A stretch of DNA of 64,000 bases from Plecoglossus altivelis (Eukaryota; Chordata; Actinopteri; Osmeriformes; Plecoglossidae): NCBI GenBank assembly GCA_036571765.1, contig BROE01000007.1:4951013-5015012 (forward strand), written 5' to 3'. Shown here in pieces: positions 22,049-31,924 of this stretch. Within the stretch, counting starts at the first letter, position 1. Every line of letters starts with the position of its first letter. Under the pieces are notes generated by a model that saw nothing but the letters and a program-made list of their open reading frames with translations, was not told where the DNA came from and made no database searches. A program made the position numbers and the translations under genes.

Positions 22049-22565
22049 GGGAGAGAGAGAGACCCCAGAGTCTCATGCATGTTTGATAGGAGTGCGGGGG
22101 CTCCTCTTCACAAACAAGCCCTCCTCTGTCGTAGCCCCTCGTCCAACTGGGCCACAGTGCGTGTGGCGCCATAAATATTCACCCGGCATACACACCAGGC
22201 CCAACGACTTCTCTATCGCCTCCCCCTCGATCTCTTCCACCCTTCTTCACCATTCCTTTTGTCTTCCAGTGCTTGCAATATTCATGGCGCCAACCCCCCC
22301 CCCCCCCCCCCTCCCTCTCCCCCTTCAGCTTCACCACTGAAGGCCAGAGAGACGCCTTGCTCACGCAGGCATGAAAATAACAAACCACCATCAACAGGAA
22401 GACGAGGAAACTCTCAGGTCGGCGATGGAGCGTGTGCGGCGTGTTTACTCAAAACAGGATTCCGAACGACTCCGTCTCGCCCTCGCGCCGATCCCCGACA
22501 GGCGGCTCTTTCCTCCTCTCCTCCTCTCTCCTTCTAACGGAACTCGAGCAGCTCGAAAGCTCACC
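22049..22565. other. Unique, partly CpG-rich DNA
   Basis: C18 at 22294-22311. CpG-rich at 22415-22505 (GCGTGTGCGGCGTG, CGCCCTCGCGCCGATC). No donor/acceptor pair with a consistent frame was found. Confidence 0.4.
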
Positions 22566-22569
22566 AAAC

Positions 22570-22633
22570 AGAGGGAGAGAGGGAGAGGGAGAGAGAGAGC
22601 GAGAGAGAGCGAGAGAGAGAGAGAGAGAGAGAC
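22570..22633. repeat. (GA)n microsatellite
   Basis: GA tract with GCGAGAGAGC interruptions. Confidence 0.95.
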
Positions 22634-22990
22634 AGACAGAGAGTGTGAAGAAATCGTCCGCTCGCTCCCGCCTCCCCCTGGAGCGACGCATTCGACTCGT
22701 CCGCTCCTCTCCTGAACGGCCTAATGCGCGGCGCCCGCCCCTCGTAACTTGGAAGAGGGAGGCGAGGGATGGCCATCTGGTGTCGTTTGTGGCCGTATTG
22801 GCGGAGGCCGAGAAGGAGAGTGGGTGGTGGTGGTGGTGGGGGGGGGTTTGGGGTTGAGATGGGTTCGACGGTGAGATAAGGTGAGAGGGAGGAAACGGGG
22901 CAGGGCAGGGTGGCCGAGCAAGGGAGGGGGGAGAGAGGGTTTCGCCGAGGTCTGAAGGCCAGGAGAGTTTGAGTGTGGATGTGCATGACT
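22634..22990. other. CpG-rich unique DNA, then G-rich DNA
   Basis: CpG-dense at 22655-22745, (GGT)n at 22825-22850, purine-rich after 22900. A promoter is conceivable, but no start site is evident. Confidence 0.4.
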
Positions 22991-22995
22991 GAGCG

Positions 22996-23079
22996 TGTGT
23001 GTGTGTGTGTGTGTGTGTTGGAGGAAGCGAGGGGGTTGTGTAGAGTTCTCTCCAGGGACAAACAGGCAGGTAGACAGGG

Positions 23080-23128
<49 letters not shown>

Positions 23129-23143
23129 TGTGTGTGTGCGTAC
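22996..23143. repeat. Two (GT)n microsatellites
   Basis: GT runs at 22996-23020 and 23080-23143 with about 60 bp of unique DNA between. Confidence 0.95.
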
Positions 23144-23332
23144 TCAGTCATACACAGGACCGAAGGGAGCTCCTGTCATACATCCACCAGGCTTGGCTGA
23201 TCATAATGTGATTGTTAGCATATGGTAACGCGCTAAGCGGCAGCCTCACCTTATCAAATATTCACCATTACAAACAGAGTGAAACCCTTGCCTGACTTGA
23301 CATTTATATTTAATTTGCTTCTTTATCTTTCA

Positions 23333-23336
<4 letters not shown>

Positions 23337-23389
<53 letters not shown>

Positions 23390-23392
23390 CTA

Positions 23393-23433
<41 letters not shown>

Positions 23434-23740
23434 ATCTCATTTGCTCTCAGTTCTTTCACTTGCTATCTTTCCTTTATCCTCTCTCTACTATGCTGTCGTT
23501 CTCTTTTGTCCTCCTTCTGTCTCTCTTTGTCTGAAGTCTGTATAACTCTCTTTTTCTCTCCTCTTCTGTCTTTTTCTCCTCTCATTTTTTGTCTCTTACT
23601 GACTTTTCCCTTTCTCTGACATTGTCATCATAATCTATCTGTCTTGATCGATCTCGATGGATGGATCCTTCCCTCCCTCCTTACCTCCTTCTCTCCTTCC
23701 CTCCCTCCCTCCCTCCCTCTCTCTCGTGTCCTCTCCTCCC
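23337..23740. repeat. (CT)n microsatellite and degenerate pyrimidine tail
   Basis: CT tract at 23337-23424, degenerate CT/TTC DNA to 23640, then CCCT repeats at 23665-23725. Confidence 0.9.
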
Positions 23741-24090
23741 TACTGTGAGAGTGTGAGTCAGCTCCTATAACCAGGTTCTGTATTCTGGTCTCGTGGTAAT
23801 CAGAATCAGAATTGGAATCAGAACCCGGAATCATGGGAGCGCGTGTGCATGTGCTTCTTGTGCGTGCGTGTGCGTGCGTGTGTGCCAGCGTGCGTGCGAG
23901 CGCTTCGGTCCGTGCGCGAGCGCTTCAATGTGAGTTCTCCTCGCCGTTGACGGGCAGAAAGCCAGACCACCCTCTGTCATCTCCCTGCTCTCCGCTATCA
24001 GATCTGCTCTGCGTCAGAGCAGCCCCAGTGCATCTGACAGCACCGCGGTGTCGCTTCGCACGCACTGCGGAAGTCCCCACCGCCTTTGTG
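23741..24090. other. Unique DNA with GCGTGCGT patches
   Basis: CpG-rich GTGCGTGCG at 23860-23925, then unique DNA. No exon seen. Confidence 0.4.
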
Positions 24091-24095
24091 TGTCT

Positions 24096-24153
24096 GCGTG
24101 TGTGTGTGTGTGTGTGTGTCTGCGTGTGTGTGCGTGTGTGTGTGTGTGTGTGG
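24096..24153. repeat. (GT)n microsatellite
   Basis: GT tract with GCGT interruptions. Confidence 0.95.
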
Positions 24154-24239
24154 AAGTCAGGTCTGGTGCTCTCACCCAAGCCCTAATTTGGTGATCAGCT
24201 CTGTGCAGGTGTCCAAATGTATACTTCCTTTCCCCTCCT

Positions 24240-24345
24240 GTCAGCCCACCCAGTGTACCCCACTGCCCTCCCTCCCCACTGTCAGCCCACCCAGTGTACC
24301 CCTTCTGCCCTCCCTCCCTCCCTCCCTCCCTCCCTCCCTCTCTCT
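24240..24345. repeat. 41-bp duplication followed by (CCCT)n
   Basis: GTCAGCCCACCCAGTGTACC starts at 24240 and 24281 (period 41); CCCT repeats run on to about 24340. Confidence 0.92.
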
Positions 24346-24487
24346 CTCCTCCTTCCTCGCTCTCCCGCTGCCACTTGCTCCACTGACGGTCCTCAGCTAT
24401 CCTCTTCCTTCTGGCTGGTAATTGAAGTCGAGTCATTTACTTATCAGGATCTGGCTGCAGCGCAAATGAATCGCAGCCCTCCCTCCC

Positions 24488-24553
24488 TCCCACACACACC
24501 CACACACACCCACACACACACGCACACACACACGCACACACACGCACACACTC
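24488..24553. repeat. (CA)n microsatellite
   Basis: CA tract with CACC and ACGC interruptions. Confidence 0.95.
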
Positions 24554-24935
24554 CTAGTGTGGGCCAGGCTATGAGAGTGTGTTCATCTGGCTTCCTCTCT
24601 ATTTGACACTCTACAGCCTGTGAAATTGAATTAAACACCCCTTAACACCATGCAAAAAGCACACACACATACAGTATTCCCATGCACATGCATACGCTCA
24701 CACAGAAACATCCAAACACACGCCTCCGCACGCAACTCTGCTGCTTTGAACCCGGATCCAAGGAAAAGTTGGGACGAAGACAAAGAAAAGCTAACCCACA
24801 ATTGTAGAGGTGTCAGCATAGATGAAGCCCTTGATTGCATGTAAAGTAGGGATAAACAAAGAATAGCTGCCATTTTGCATTTTGTCTGTGTTCTACCTCA
24901 GACGTTCCCATAGCAGTCCTCTCATGCTGATGGGG
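24554..24935. other. Unique sequence, no gene seen
   Basis: Unremarkable unique DNA leading into the 12-bp minisatellite. Confidence 0.4.
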
Positions 24936-25319
24936 GGGCGGTGATCTGGGCTGTGAACAGGGCGGTGATCGGGGCTGTGAACAGGGCGGTGATCTGGGCG
25001 GTGATCTGGGCTGTGAACAGGGCGGTGATCTGGGCGGTGATCTGGGCTGTGAACAGGGCGGTGATCTGGGCTGTGAACAGGGCGGTGATCGGGGCGGTGA
25101 TCTGGGCTGTGATCTGGGCGGTGAACAGGGTGGTGATCGGGGCTGTGAACAGGGCGGTGATCTGGGCGGTGATCGGGGCTGTGAACAGGGCGGTGATCTG
25201 GGCTGTGAACAGGGCAGTGATCTGGGCGGTGATCGGGGCTGTGAACAGGGCGGTGATCTGGGCTGTGAACAGGGCGGTGATCTGGGCGGTGATCTGGGCG
25301 GTGATCGGGGCAATTAACA
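24936..25319 (+). repeat. 12-bp minisatellite, 32 units
   Basis: Thirty-two consecutive 12-mers with no length change. The main variants are GGGCGGTGATCT (or ...CG) = A and GGGCTGTGAACA = B, arranged in AB and AAB patterns; 25141-25200 and 25201-25260 are both BAABA. Rare mixed units lie at 25105-25139. Degenerate units continue to about 25356. Because 12 is a multiple of 3, long frames are open on both strands (Pro-Arg-Ser-Pro type on minus, Ala-Val-Ile-type on plus), with no other sign of coding. Confidence 0.97.
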
Positions 25320-25947
25320 GGGTGGTTTTCAAGGGAGATGATCAGGGCAGTGCTCTGACAGGTTATTGGGACATTTATGGAGGGAGGCTAGTGGGGGCGG
25401 ATATAGAAGGAGTTATGGGGGGGGAGGGGGGGTGTCGGAGGCGGCTGTCAGGTGTCCTTCTAGGGGCTCTCATTCAGCTGGGTGGGTGTTTGTGGCCCTC
25501 TTTGTCTCTTTAATGAGGTTAGATACTGCCTTCCTATTTGGAACCAAAACACATTTACCTAGCGCGCACGCCAGACAGCGAGCGGATGAATATCAATCTG
25601 TTTTTGCTGGAACATCACTTTCGAAGAATCGTATCGTCAAATGGTTTTGTTTCAGTGTTCAGTCAGGCAGCAGGCAGCTGCGAAGCGGGACGAGACGCAG
25701 AACGAGGACGTTCATTCTTTCTAGTCTCGTCTCCTCTGAGAGAAGTCTTTACCTTGGCGCAAGTCTGGGGGGTTATAAAGCACTTCCGGATGACAATAGG
25801 CTAAGCCTTGCAGCCTCAACCTCAGCCTTCGTCCCCTTCTCTGTCTCCTTTCCTCTCTCTGTCTCACAAGCATCTCTGCAGCGGCCTAGCCGTGTCCTTT
25901 CTAGAGCATTCTGACCGCCATCTGAACTAACCAAGCCCCCCCATCCT

Positions 25948-25948
<1 letters not shown>
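25320..25948. other. Unique sequence, no gene seen
   Basis: A 182-residue plus frame (25366-25914) runs through here without recognisable motifs or splice sites in a consistent phase. Confidence 0.4.

Positions 25949-25950
<2 letters not shown>

Positions 25951-26034
<84 letters not shown>
25951..26034. repeat. Compound (CT)n(CA)n microsatellite
   Basis: About 30 CT units switch directly into about 12 CA units at 26010. Confidence 0.97.
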
Positions 26035-26684
26035 AACCCCTCTTCCATCCGTCTGCGCGCTCCCATTTCAGCTGGCCCATTTCTCCGCTCTCACAGTGAT
26101 CCCAGTTTCATTCCCCTTCAAACCCCCTTCCCCTCCCTGACACTGGGAGTGAATGGAAAGGAACTGAAAGGCTGACTGGACTCAACACACAGAAACATCC
26201 ACATCCGGAGCTTCCATTCAGCTACAGAGTACGACAGTATTCATAATATCCATTTGTCTGTGAAACATGAAAGAGGCCGTTATTTTAGGAGTGGGAGGAC
26301 CCCCCCCCCCCTCTTCCCCGTACCCAGAAGGAGGGGGGACCTCAGGCTGGGCTCCCTGCTGAGCCGATGTGGCTCACCACCAGCCTGGTGACTTTGGAGG
26401 GGGGGACCTCAGTGAGGATCTAAACCGCCGGCTCACCGGTGGCGGTGGCAGGGGGGCGGAGGGTGGCTGAGGTGGTGGGGAGGGGAGGAGGCCAGCTTAT
26501 GTAAGGCTCCAGTGGGATTGCCAAGGGAGAGGGATGTATTGCCTCATGGTCTGCTTGAGTCACACACCTGTAGGAGTGATGGGAGAGAGACAGAGGGAGG
26601 GAGGGCACCTCCTTATCCTCCACGGGGCATCAGACACAGAGAGACTCCTCGTTCAAAATCCATTTGGAACCTGCCCGTACCCCC
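26035..26684. other. Unique DNA, G/C-rich in the middle
   Basis: C10 near 26300 and GGAGGGG-rich DNA at 26395-26490. No gene seen. Confidence 0.4.
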
Positions 26685-26769
26685 TCGCTCTCCCCGCAGA
26701 CCCCCTCGCTCTCCCCGCGGACCCCCTCGCACGCCCTGCGGACCCCCTCGCCTATCCTGCAGACCCGCT
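26685..26769 (+). repeat. 21-bp tandem repeat, about 4 units
   Basis: Units begin CCCCCTCGC and end GC(A/G)GA; middle bases vary (TCTCCC, ACGCCCT, CTATCCT). Confidence 0.9.
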
Positions 26770-27507
26770 CGCTCGCGGTCGCTATGGTCTCTGATATGCC
26801 CAGCTGTTCTTCTGCTCTTGTCTCTGGTATTTCCCATCCAGTAAACGCGGCCCTTATGACGTTCCTTCGTCCTGGCCCTCTCTCTCCTCTTCGCCCTTCC
26901 GTCTCGTGTTCTTGAGGGAGCTCCTCCTTATCGTGGCTCCGCAGCTCACGGCCCTGTGCGACCCGAGCCCGTCCAGGTGATTGGCTGAACTTTCTGAGCT
27001 GCGCGCTCGTTCAGTAAGGGAGACCGCAGAACGTGTTCCTTTTCTGGAGGGAAAAGGCTTTGAAAAGCAGGTAGCAGTGGAGTGGTATGGTGGCGTGGGC
27101 ACATGCACATATACACACGCGCAGATGCCTGGATGCAAATACACACGCAAACACAAACGGGTTACACACAAACTCACACATGCATACGAATGCACAGATG
27201 GACAGAAACGCACGTCCCCACACAGAGACACAATTAAAGGCTTACAGGAACACACACACACCAACGCAGCACCGCTGAAGTGTTGTGCAGTGTATCAACG
27301 CCACCCTGAGCCTCCTTAGAACGAAACAGCCATTATTCTCCTGTAATCCCCTCCCTCTATTCACGGGCTCTCCAGCTCTCTCTCTCCAGGTTCTCAGTAT
27401 ACAAGAGTGTTTGTGAGAGCTGGCAAGTAGGGGCCCGGGCCCCTGGGCTGTGTGTAACTGTACCTCAGCTGGCTGGCTGGATGGGGACGAAAGGAGAAGA
27501 CATCTGT
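26770..27507. other. Unique DNA with scattered CA-rich patch
   Basis: CAGGTGATTGGCTGAAC at 26974-26990 is an ATTGG-type box. Imperfect ACACA-rich DNA occupies 27100-27265. No exon seen. Confidence 0.4.
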
Positions 27508-27625
27508 CTCTCTATGTCTCTCTCTCTCTCTCTCTCTCTTTCTTTCTCTGTCTTTGTCTCTTTCTCTCTCTCTTTCTTTGTCACTTTGTCTCTCTCTCTT
27601 TCTGGCTGTCTTCTCAGCCTTTCAT
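27508..27625. repeat. (CT)n/(CTTT)n tract
   Basis: CT run with CTTT and GTCT interruptions. Confidence 0.93.
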
Positions 27626-27784
27626 GTAGCTGTTTTCCCTTGTGCGTGTCTATCACTCACTCGTACAGCACACCGACGTACCAAACACGGACAAACTCAA
27701 GCGCAAACAAACTCCCTTTTCTTCACATCTTAACTTCCATCCATCACCCCCCCCCCCCTCCTCCCACCCATCCTTCAGTCTGAA

Positions 27785-28085
27785 GGTCGTTTCCCTCTGG
27801 TTTACTAACCTCTCCTGTCCCTGGTGGCCAACGAGTAATTGCCACAGGTGATACAGGAAGGCATGTCTTAACCAAGACTGTTTTACTGGAAATGCAATCC
27901 CCCTTTTTTCTGATCGCACCCAATTACTTATCAGTGCATCCCTTTGTCCCTGTCCGGTCTCTTGGTCTTTATAGAACGCTTAATTGGCCAGTGACTGAAA
28001 GGATCATTGAGGGACTGGTTTCTGGTGATTGAGGAAGGCTTTTAACCAGTTTGATGAGGGACTTTTGGTCATGACGTGGCTTGTC
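27785..28085. promoter_or_regulatory. AT-rich regulatory-like island
   Basis: GAGTAATTGCCAC (27832-27844), CCAATTACTTATCAG and GCTTAATTGGCCAG (27979-27992) give three homeodomain-type cores in about 160 bp. Confidence 0.42.
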
Positions 28086-28119
28086 AGTCGAGAATCGCAA
28101 CCAGGGAAGGGGAGAGAAC

Positions 28120-28156
28120 AGACACACACACACACGCGCGCACACACACATACACA

Positions 28157-28200
<44 letters not shown>
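28120..28200. repeat. (CA)n microsatellite
   Basis: CA tract with GCGCGC and ATAC/AGAC interruptions. Confidence 0.96.
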
Positions 28201-28201
<1 letters not shown>

Positions 28202-28521
28202 CCACCCCTACGCTTACGCAGCACAGCATTAACATGTTTGTTTATGTATGTTTACCCAGCGCTAGACAGTGTTTTGCATGGCAAACAGTTCCAGTTGATG
28301 ACTAAGGAAGCACTTAAGGAAGAGGAATCCTTTTCTGTGATTCATACAGTCATCTTATGATCATAGACTCCTCTCTATCCATCTCACTCTTTCTTCTATT
28401 TCCCACACGCACTCTTACCGACACACCCACACCTCTACCCACCCACACACACAACCCACATATCCACACATATCCGCGCAAACCCGCACACCTACATATG
28501 CTGTATACACATACAGTGTAC

Positions 28522-28524
<3 letters not shown>
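28201..28524. other. Unique DNA turning CA-rich
   Basis: Unique to about 28400, then degenerate ACCCACAC. No gene seen. Confidence 0.45.

Positions 28525-28573
<49 letters not shown>
28525..28573. repeat. (CA)n microsatellite
   Basis: Near-perfect CA run. Confidence 0.97.
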
Positions 28574-28575
28574 GC

Positions 28576-28830
28576 AATACGCCTTTTATAAATAAATCCA
28601 GGCAGCATTCAGCTCTTGCCTCCAGTTCACAGCATGGTGGCAAGCGGACAGCAGTCCGAGTGTTTGGTAGCAGCAGCTACGCTCCCACACGTGGTCTGCT
28701 GTCGGACTGTGGCTCAGCAGACACCGGCTACAGCCTTTGTGAGCATATATAAATCCACGCAGGCAATTTGTTTTATTACACATCGAAAAACTAACAGGGT
28801 GTGAAAAGAGCCCAGGGGAACAGGCAACTA
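28576..28830. promoter_or_regulatory. Regulatory-like island with nested inverted repeats
   Basis: TATAAATAAATCCAGGCAG (28588-28606) is echoed by TATATAAATCCACGCAGGCA (28746-28765). Between them are two small hairpins with the same AGCA loop (28645-28658, 28667-28680) and an outer CAGTCCGA/TCGGACTG pair (28652-28659 with 28702-28709). Confidence 0.35.
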
Positions 28831-29139
28831 CAAGAGGGCTTTTCACAAAACAGTCGAGCTATAGGCTCACCCTGTGGGGAATGTGTGTGTCTGCGTGAGG
28901 AAGCGTGTGTGCGTGTAGAGGAGTGTGTGTGTGCGTCGTCCTCCGCTAGGCAAAACCCCATGAACATAGGGATGCCACCGTGTCAGCCAATCGCTGATGA
29001 AGCCCGCTTTTGATCCAGGCGATCGATTGGACGGGTGTCCGCAGGCTGGCAGGTGGCAGCGGGTCCAGGAAGAGAGAGGAGAAAGGCGCGGAGGAAGGCC
29101 CCTCTGTCTGTCTCTCTGTTCCCAGCTCCGAGGCCCTGT
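28831..29139. other. Unique DNA with a GTGTGCGT patch
   Basis: Short GT-rich patch at 28880-28938 and GATCCAGGCGATCGATTGG at 29011-29029. No exon seen. Confidence 0.4.
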
Positions 29140-29335
29140 ACCACCGCGTCATCGCGGATGAAAAGCGGGCCGCCTTTTGTGCTGAGAAATATGTGCCTGA
29201 CGGTGTGAGGGGTGTCCGCAGAGCTGAATACAGTCGACACAAGCCGCTTTAATGAAAACAGAGATGATGGGATCAATAAAAAGAGATTGTCACCGTGGGA
29301 GAAATATCCTTTCTCTTTCCTGGCCCCGGTTTTAA
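29140..29335. promoter_or_regulatory. Regulatory-like island before gap 2
   Basis: Unique, with CGCTTTAATGAAAACAG and GGGATCAATAAAAAGAGA, ending in a G/GT repeat at the gap edge. Confidence 0.3.
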
Positions 29336-29340
29336 TGGGG

Positions 29341-29375
29341 GTGGGGGGGGGAGTGTGTGTGTGTGTGTGTGGGGG
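29341..29375. repeat. G-run plus (GT)n at the edge of gap 2
   Basis: G8 then GT repeat then G5 directly before N. The repeat probably caused the assembly break. Confidence 0.9.
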
Positions 29376-29914
29376 NNNNNNNNNNNNNNNNNNNNNNNNN
29401 NNNNNNNNNNNNNNNNNNNNNNNNNNNNNNNNNNNNNNNNNNNNNNNNNNNNNNNNNNNNNNNNNNNNNNNNNNNNNNNNNNNNNNNNNNNNNNNNNNNN
29501 NNNNNNNNNNNNNNNNNNNNNNNNNNNNNNNNNNNNNNNNNNNNNNNNNNNNNNNNNNNNNNNNNNNNNNNNNNNNNNNNNNNNNNNNNNNNNNNNNNNN
29601 NNNNNNNNNNNNNNNNNNNNNNNNNNNNNNNNNNNNNNNNNNNNNNNNNNNNNNNNNNNNNNNNNNNNNNNNNNNNNNNNNNNNNNNNNNNNNNNNNNNN
29701 NNNNNNNNNNNNNNNNNNNNNNNNNNNNNNNNNNNNNNNNNNNNNNNNNNNNNNNNNNNNNNNNNNNNNNNNNNNNNNNNNNNNNNNNNNNNNNNNNNNN
29801 NNNNNNNNNNNNNNNNNNNNNNNNNNNNNNNNNNNNNNNNNNNNNNNNNNNNNNNNNNNNNNNNNNNNNNNNNNNNNNNNNNNNNNNNNNNNNNNNNNNN
29901 NNNNNNNNNNNNNN
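29376..29914. other. Assembly gap (539 N)
   Basis: Run of N. Confidence 1.
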
Positions 29915-30141
29915 CCGCCCATTCCCCTAGCCTCCCCGCATTATAGCAATTCCTTCCCTCCCATGCCTTCACCCACTCGTCGCCTCCCTGCTTCCCCCCC
30001 TTTTCCCCCCAACCCTCTGCTCCTGCCACCCGGCCTCTCCTCCTCACCCCACCTTATCCCCTACGCCTCTCTCCCTGCCACCCCCATTCTCCCCCAACTC
30101 CTCTCCCCCCCACGCCTTGCACATCCTCTGCCACCAAGCCA
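29915..30141. other. C-rich sequence after gap 2
   Basis: CTCC/CCC-rich, no repeat unit. No match to the left gap flank is visible. Confidence 0.5.
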
Positions 30142-30345
30142 TTGTGGAACGTCCCTTTAACATGTGCTGTCACAACATCCCGGCAGGGGAGAGAGGAGCC
30201 TGTACATGAATTCTACCGACAGCGTTTGCGTAATGAAGTGGCTCCCCCCATCCTAGATCTGTCCGCCCCCATCCCAGACCCTCCCATCCCAGACCCCCCC
30301 ATCCCAGACCCCCCCTACACCGCTGCGTTCCAGGCTGCTGTGTCT
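30142..30345 (+). other. Weak Gag-capsid-like peptide in an open frame
   Basis: The frame contains RQGREEPVHEFYRQRL. In many LTR-element Gag proteins a 'RQG-x-E-x-V-x-E-F-Y-x-R' segment occurs near the end of the capsid-like domain. What follows is a PIPDPP repeat encoded by a short tandem repeat, so the frame is not a normal Gag. No neighbouring protease or reverse transcriptase. Could be coincidence. Confidence 0.15.
30255..30314. repeat. 15-bp tandem repeat
   Basis: CCCATCCCAGACCC(C/T) repeated at least three times, with a diverged copy before it. Confidence 0.88.
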
Positions 30346-30474
30346 GAACTGCCTGTTGTATCTGTGTTGGTTAATTTTCTAATGGGATTTTTTTCTCTCT
30401 CTCTTCTCCTCGTCTCTCCTCTGCCCCCCCCCACTCTCTGTACTTTCCTGCTCCACCGAATGGTTGTGCAACGG

Positions 30475-30665
30475 AAGGTAAGACACTCCTATTGTACTTG
30501 TTCACACTCACGCAGGAAACTAAGTTGTAGATGTGGACTTTGTTAGGCTTAAACACTTTGCGTAATTGCTCAAAGAAAGTAATTAGCCGAGCACTTGAAT
30601 TGGGTAAGTAATTAAACAAGCTGGTGGCATACAGCAAATTTAAGTAGACAACAAACATGTGCAAA
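30475..30665. promoter_or_regulatory. Regulatory-like island with three homeodomain-type cores
   Basis: TAATTG at 30563-30568, TAATTA at 30580-30585 and TAATTA at 30609-30614, in otherwise complex sequence between CT-rich tracts. Confidence 0.45.
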
Positions 30666-30942
30666 CACCCCTCTCTCTATCTCTCTATCTCTCTCTGTCC
30701 CATTCTCTCGCCCTCTCTCTTTCTCTCTGTAATTCACACATTGTAAAACACGAGGCCCACTGTTCCCTCCTCTCAGGGTACTGGTATTTCTAAATGGGTT
30801 TTGTGAGCAGCAGTTGTTGCCGATGAGAGGATAAATGAAAAGCACCGCCTTCAGAAAAGTCCTCACACACCCGCACACCCGGATGAAGAGTGCTTATGTG
30901 TCCCGCCCCCCTCTCTCGCCCCCTTCTCTCGCCCCCCTCAAG
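30666..30942. other. CT-rich then unique DNA
   Basis: (CTCT)n at 30670-30735; unique after. CTCTCGCCCCC is repeated at 30912-30938. Confidence 0.5.
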
Positions 30943-30976
30943 CCTGCCGCCATGGCTTCCTCCTTAAATGGTTAGT
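30943..30976 (+). other. Ideal Kozak start with seven-codon frame and possible donor
   Basis: GCCGCCATGGCT (ATG at 30952) is an optimal vertebrate initiation context. The frame reads M-A-S-S-L-N-G and stops at 30973. GTTAGT at 30971-30976 is a fair splice donor, so it could be a tiny first coding exon ending in AATG. No partner exon was found. Confidence 0.15.
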
Positions 30977-31585
30977 TGCGTGCAGTTCCCTCGTCGGCCT
31001 CTAGTTGGAGCACCAAGTGCAGCAGATCTGCTGCAAATTGATATGCAGACGTTATTGCGAGGCTTAGAAGAAATTTCCCAAAGTGCTTCGTGGATTTATT
31101 TATTTATAAATATGTTCATTTCTTCAATCTGGTTTTATTGTGTTTGATTGTTTTGGATGGTTAGAACTAGGAAGATGTCTTGTAGAGGGGCATCCCGCCT
31201 GTTTGTCTTCCTGTTAAACCAATTAAATCAGATTAAAGCAGCGTAAAAACAAATTGATTGGTGGATTCCTGTTGCGTTGCCACCGGATAGAAATGAAAAT
31301 CAAAGATTGCTGAGAGATACGAAAAGACGAAAATGCTTTAACAGAACTGTTTGCTCTTCGCAGTACAAACATAAATGCATAGTTTTCCTGTGTAAAAACA
31401 TGCTTGAATGATAAAGGGAATAATGCACAAAATACATTTTCACATTCAATTGGAGAGTAATTGTACGGCGGCATTGTAAGATGACAAGAAAATAGCCCTG
31501 GCTGCCTTGCTGACGCACAATAATTACAGAACAAAAGTGTTTTGCGAAGCGTCATAAGATTGAAACGATTCCCTCAAATACAGAT
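30977..31585. promoter_or_regulatory. Long AT-rich regulatory-like island
   Basis: About 600 bp without simple repeats. Contains AAATTGATATGCAG, TTTATTTATTTATAAATATG (31095-31114), CCAATTAAATCAGATTAAAG (31219-31238), CAATTGGAGAGTAATTG and CAATAATTACAG. A 110-residue minus frame across it has no domain. Confidence 0.45.
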
Positions 31586-31905
31586 GTGGGGCTGTCTCTA
31601 TCTCTCTCATCGTCTTGCTCTCCCCCTCCTCTGCCCTCCCTCTTTTCAGGGACAGGCAGTGCTGGAGTTAGAGAGGAAGGATGGAGGGTGAGGGGAGGGG
31701 AGAGGGGAGAGGGGAGAGGGGGGAGGACGGTAGAGAGAGAAAGAGGAGGAGGGGGGGGGAAGGGAGAGAGGAAGAGAGGGAAAGAGAAGGTGTTAAAAGA
31801 CCACAAGGGGAAAGCAACACTGACTCTTTCGGTGATGCAACGTGTTGATACTCTGTGTTTACCTCACCATCAACACTCTCTCTCTCTCTCTCTCTCTCTC
31901 ATCTC
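31586..31905. repeat. CT-rich, GGGGAGA-rich and (CT)n tracts
   Basis: CT at 31594-31640, GGGGAGAGG purine tract at 31680-31790, (CT)n at 31876-31900. Confidence 0.85.
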
Positions 31906-31924
31906 TGGTCCGAGAGCTTAGAAG

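Noticed and set aside
24941..25513. 190-residue plus frame and 166/136-residue minus frames over the 12-bp array
   Set aside because: Open on both strands because the unit is a multiple of three without stops; not evidence of coding.
25366..25914. 182-residue plus-strand open frame after the 12-bp minisatellite
   Set aside because: Starts next to the open minisatellite frame, contains a G-run translation and has no protein-like segment.
28983..30047. Frames of more than 190 residues crossing N gaps (also 8181-9202)
   Set aside because: Most residues are unknown; the open frame is created by N.
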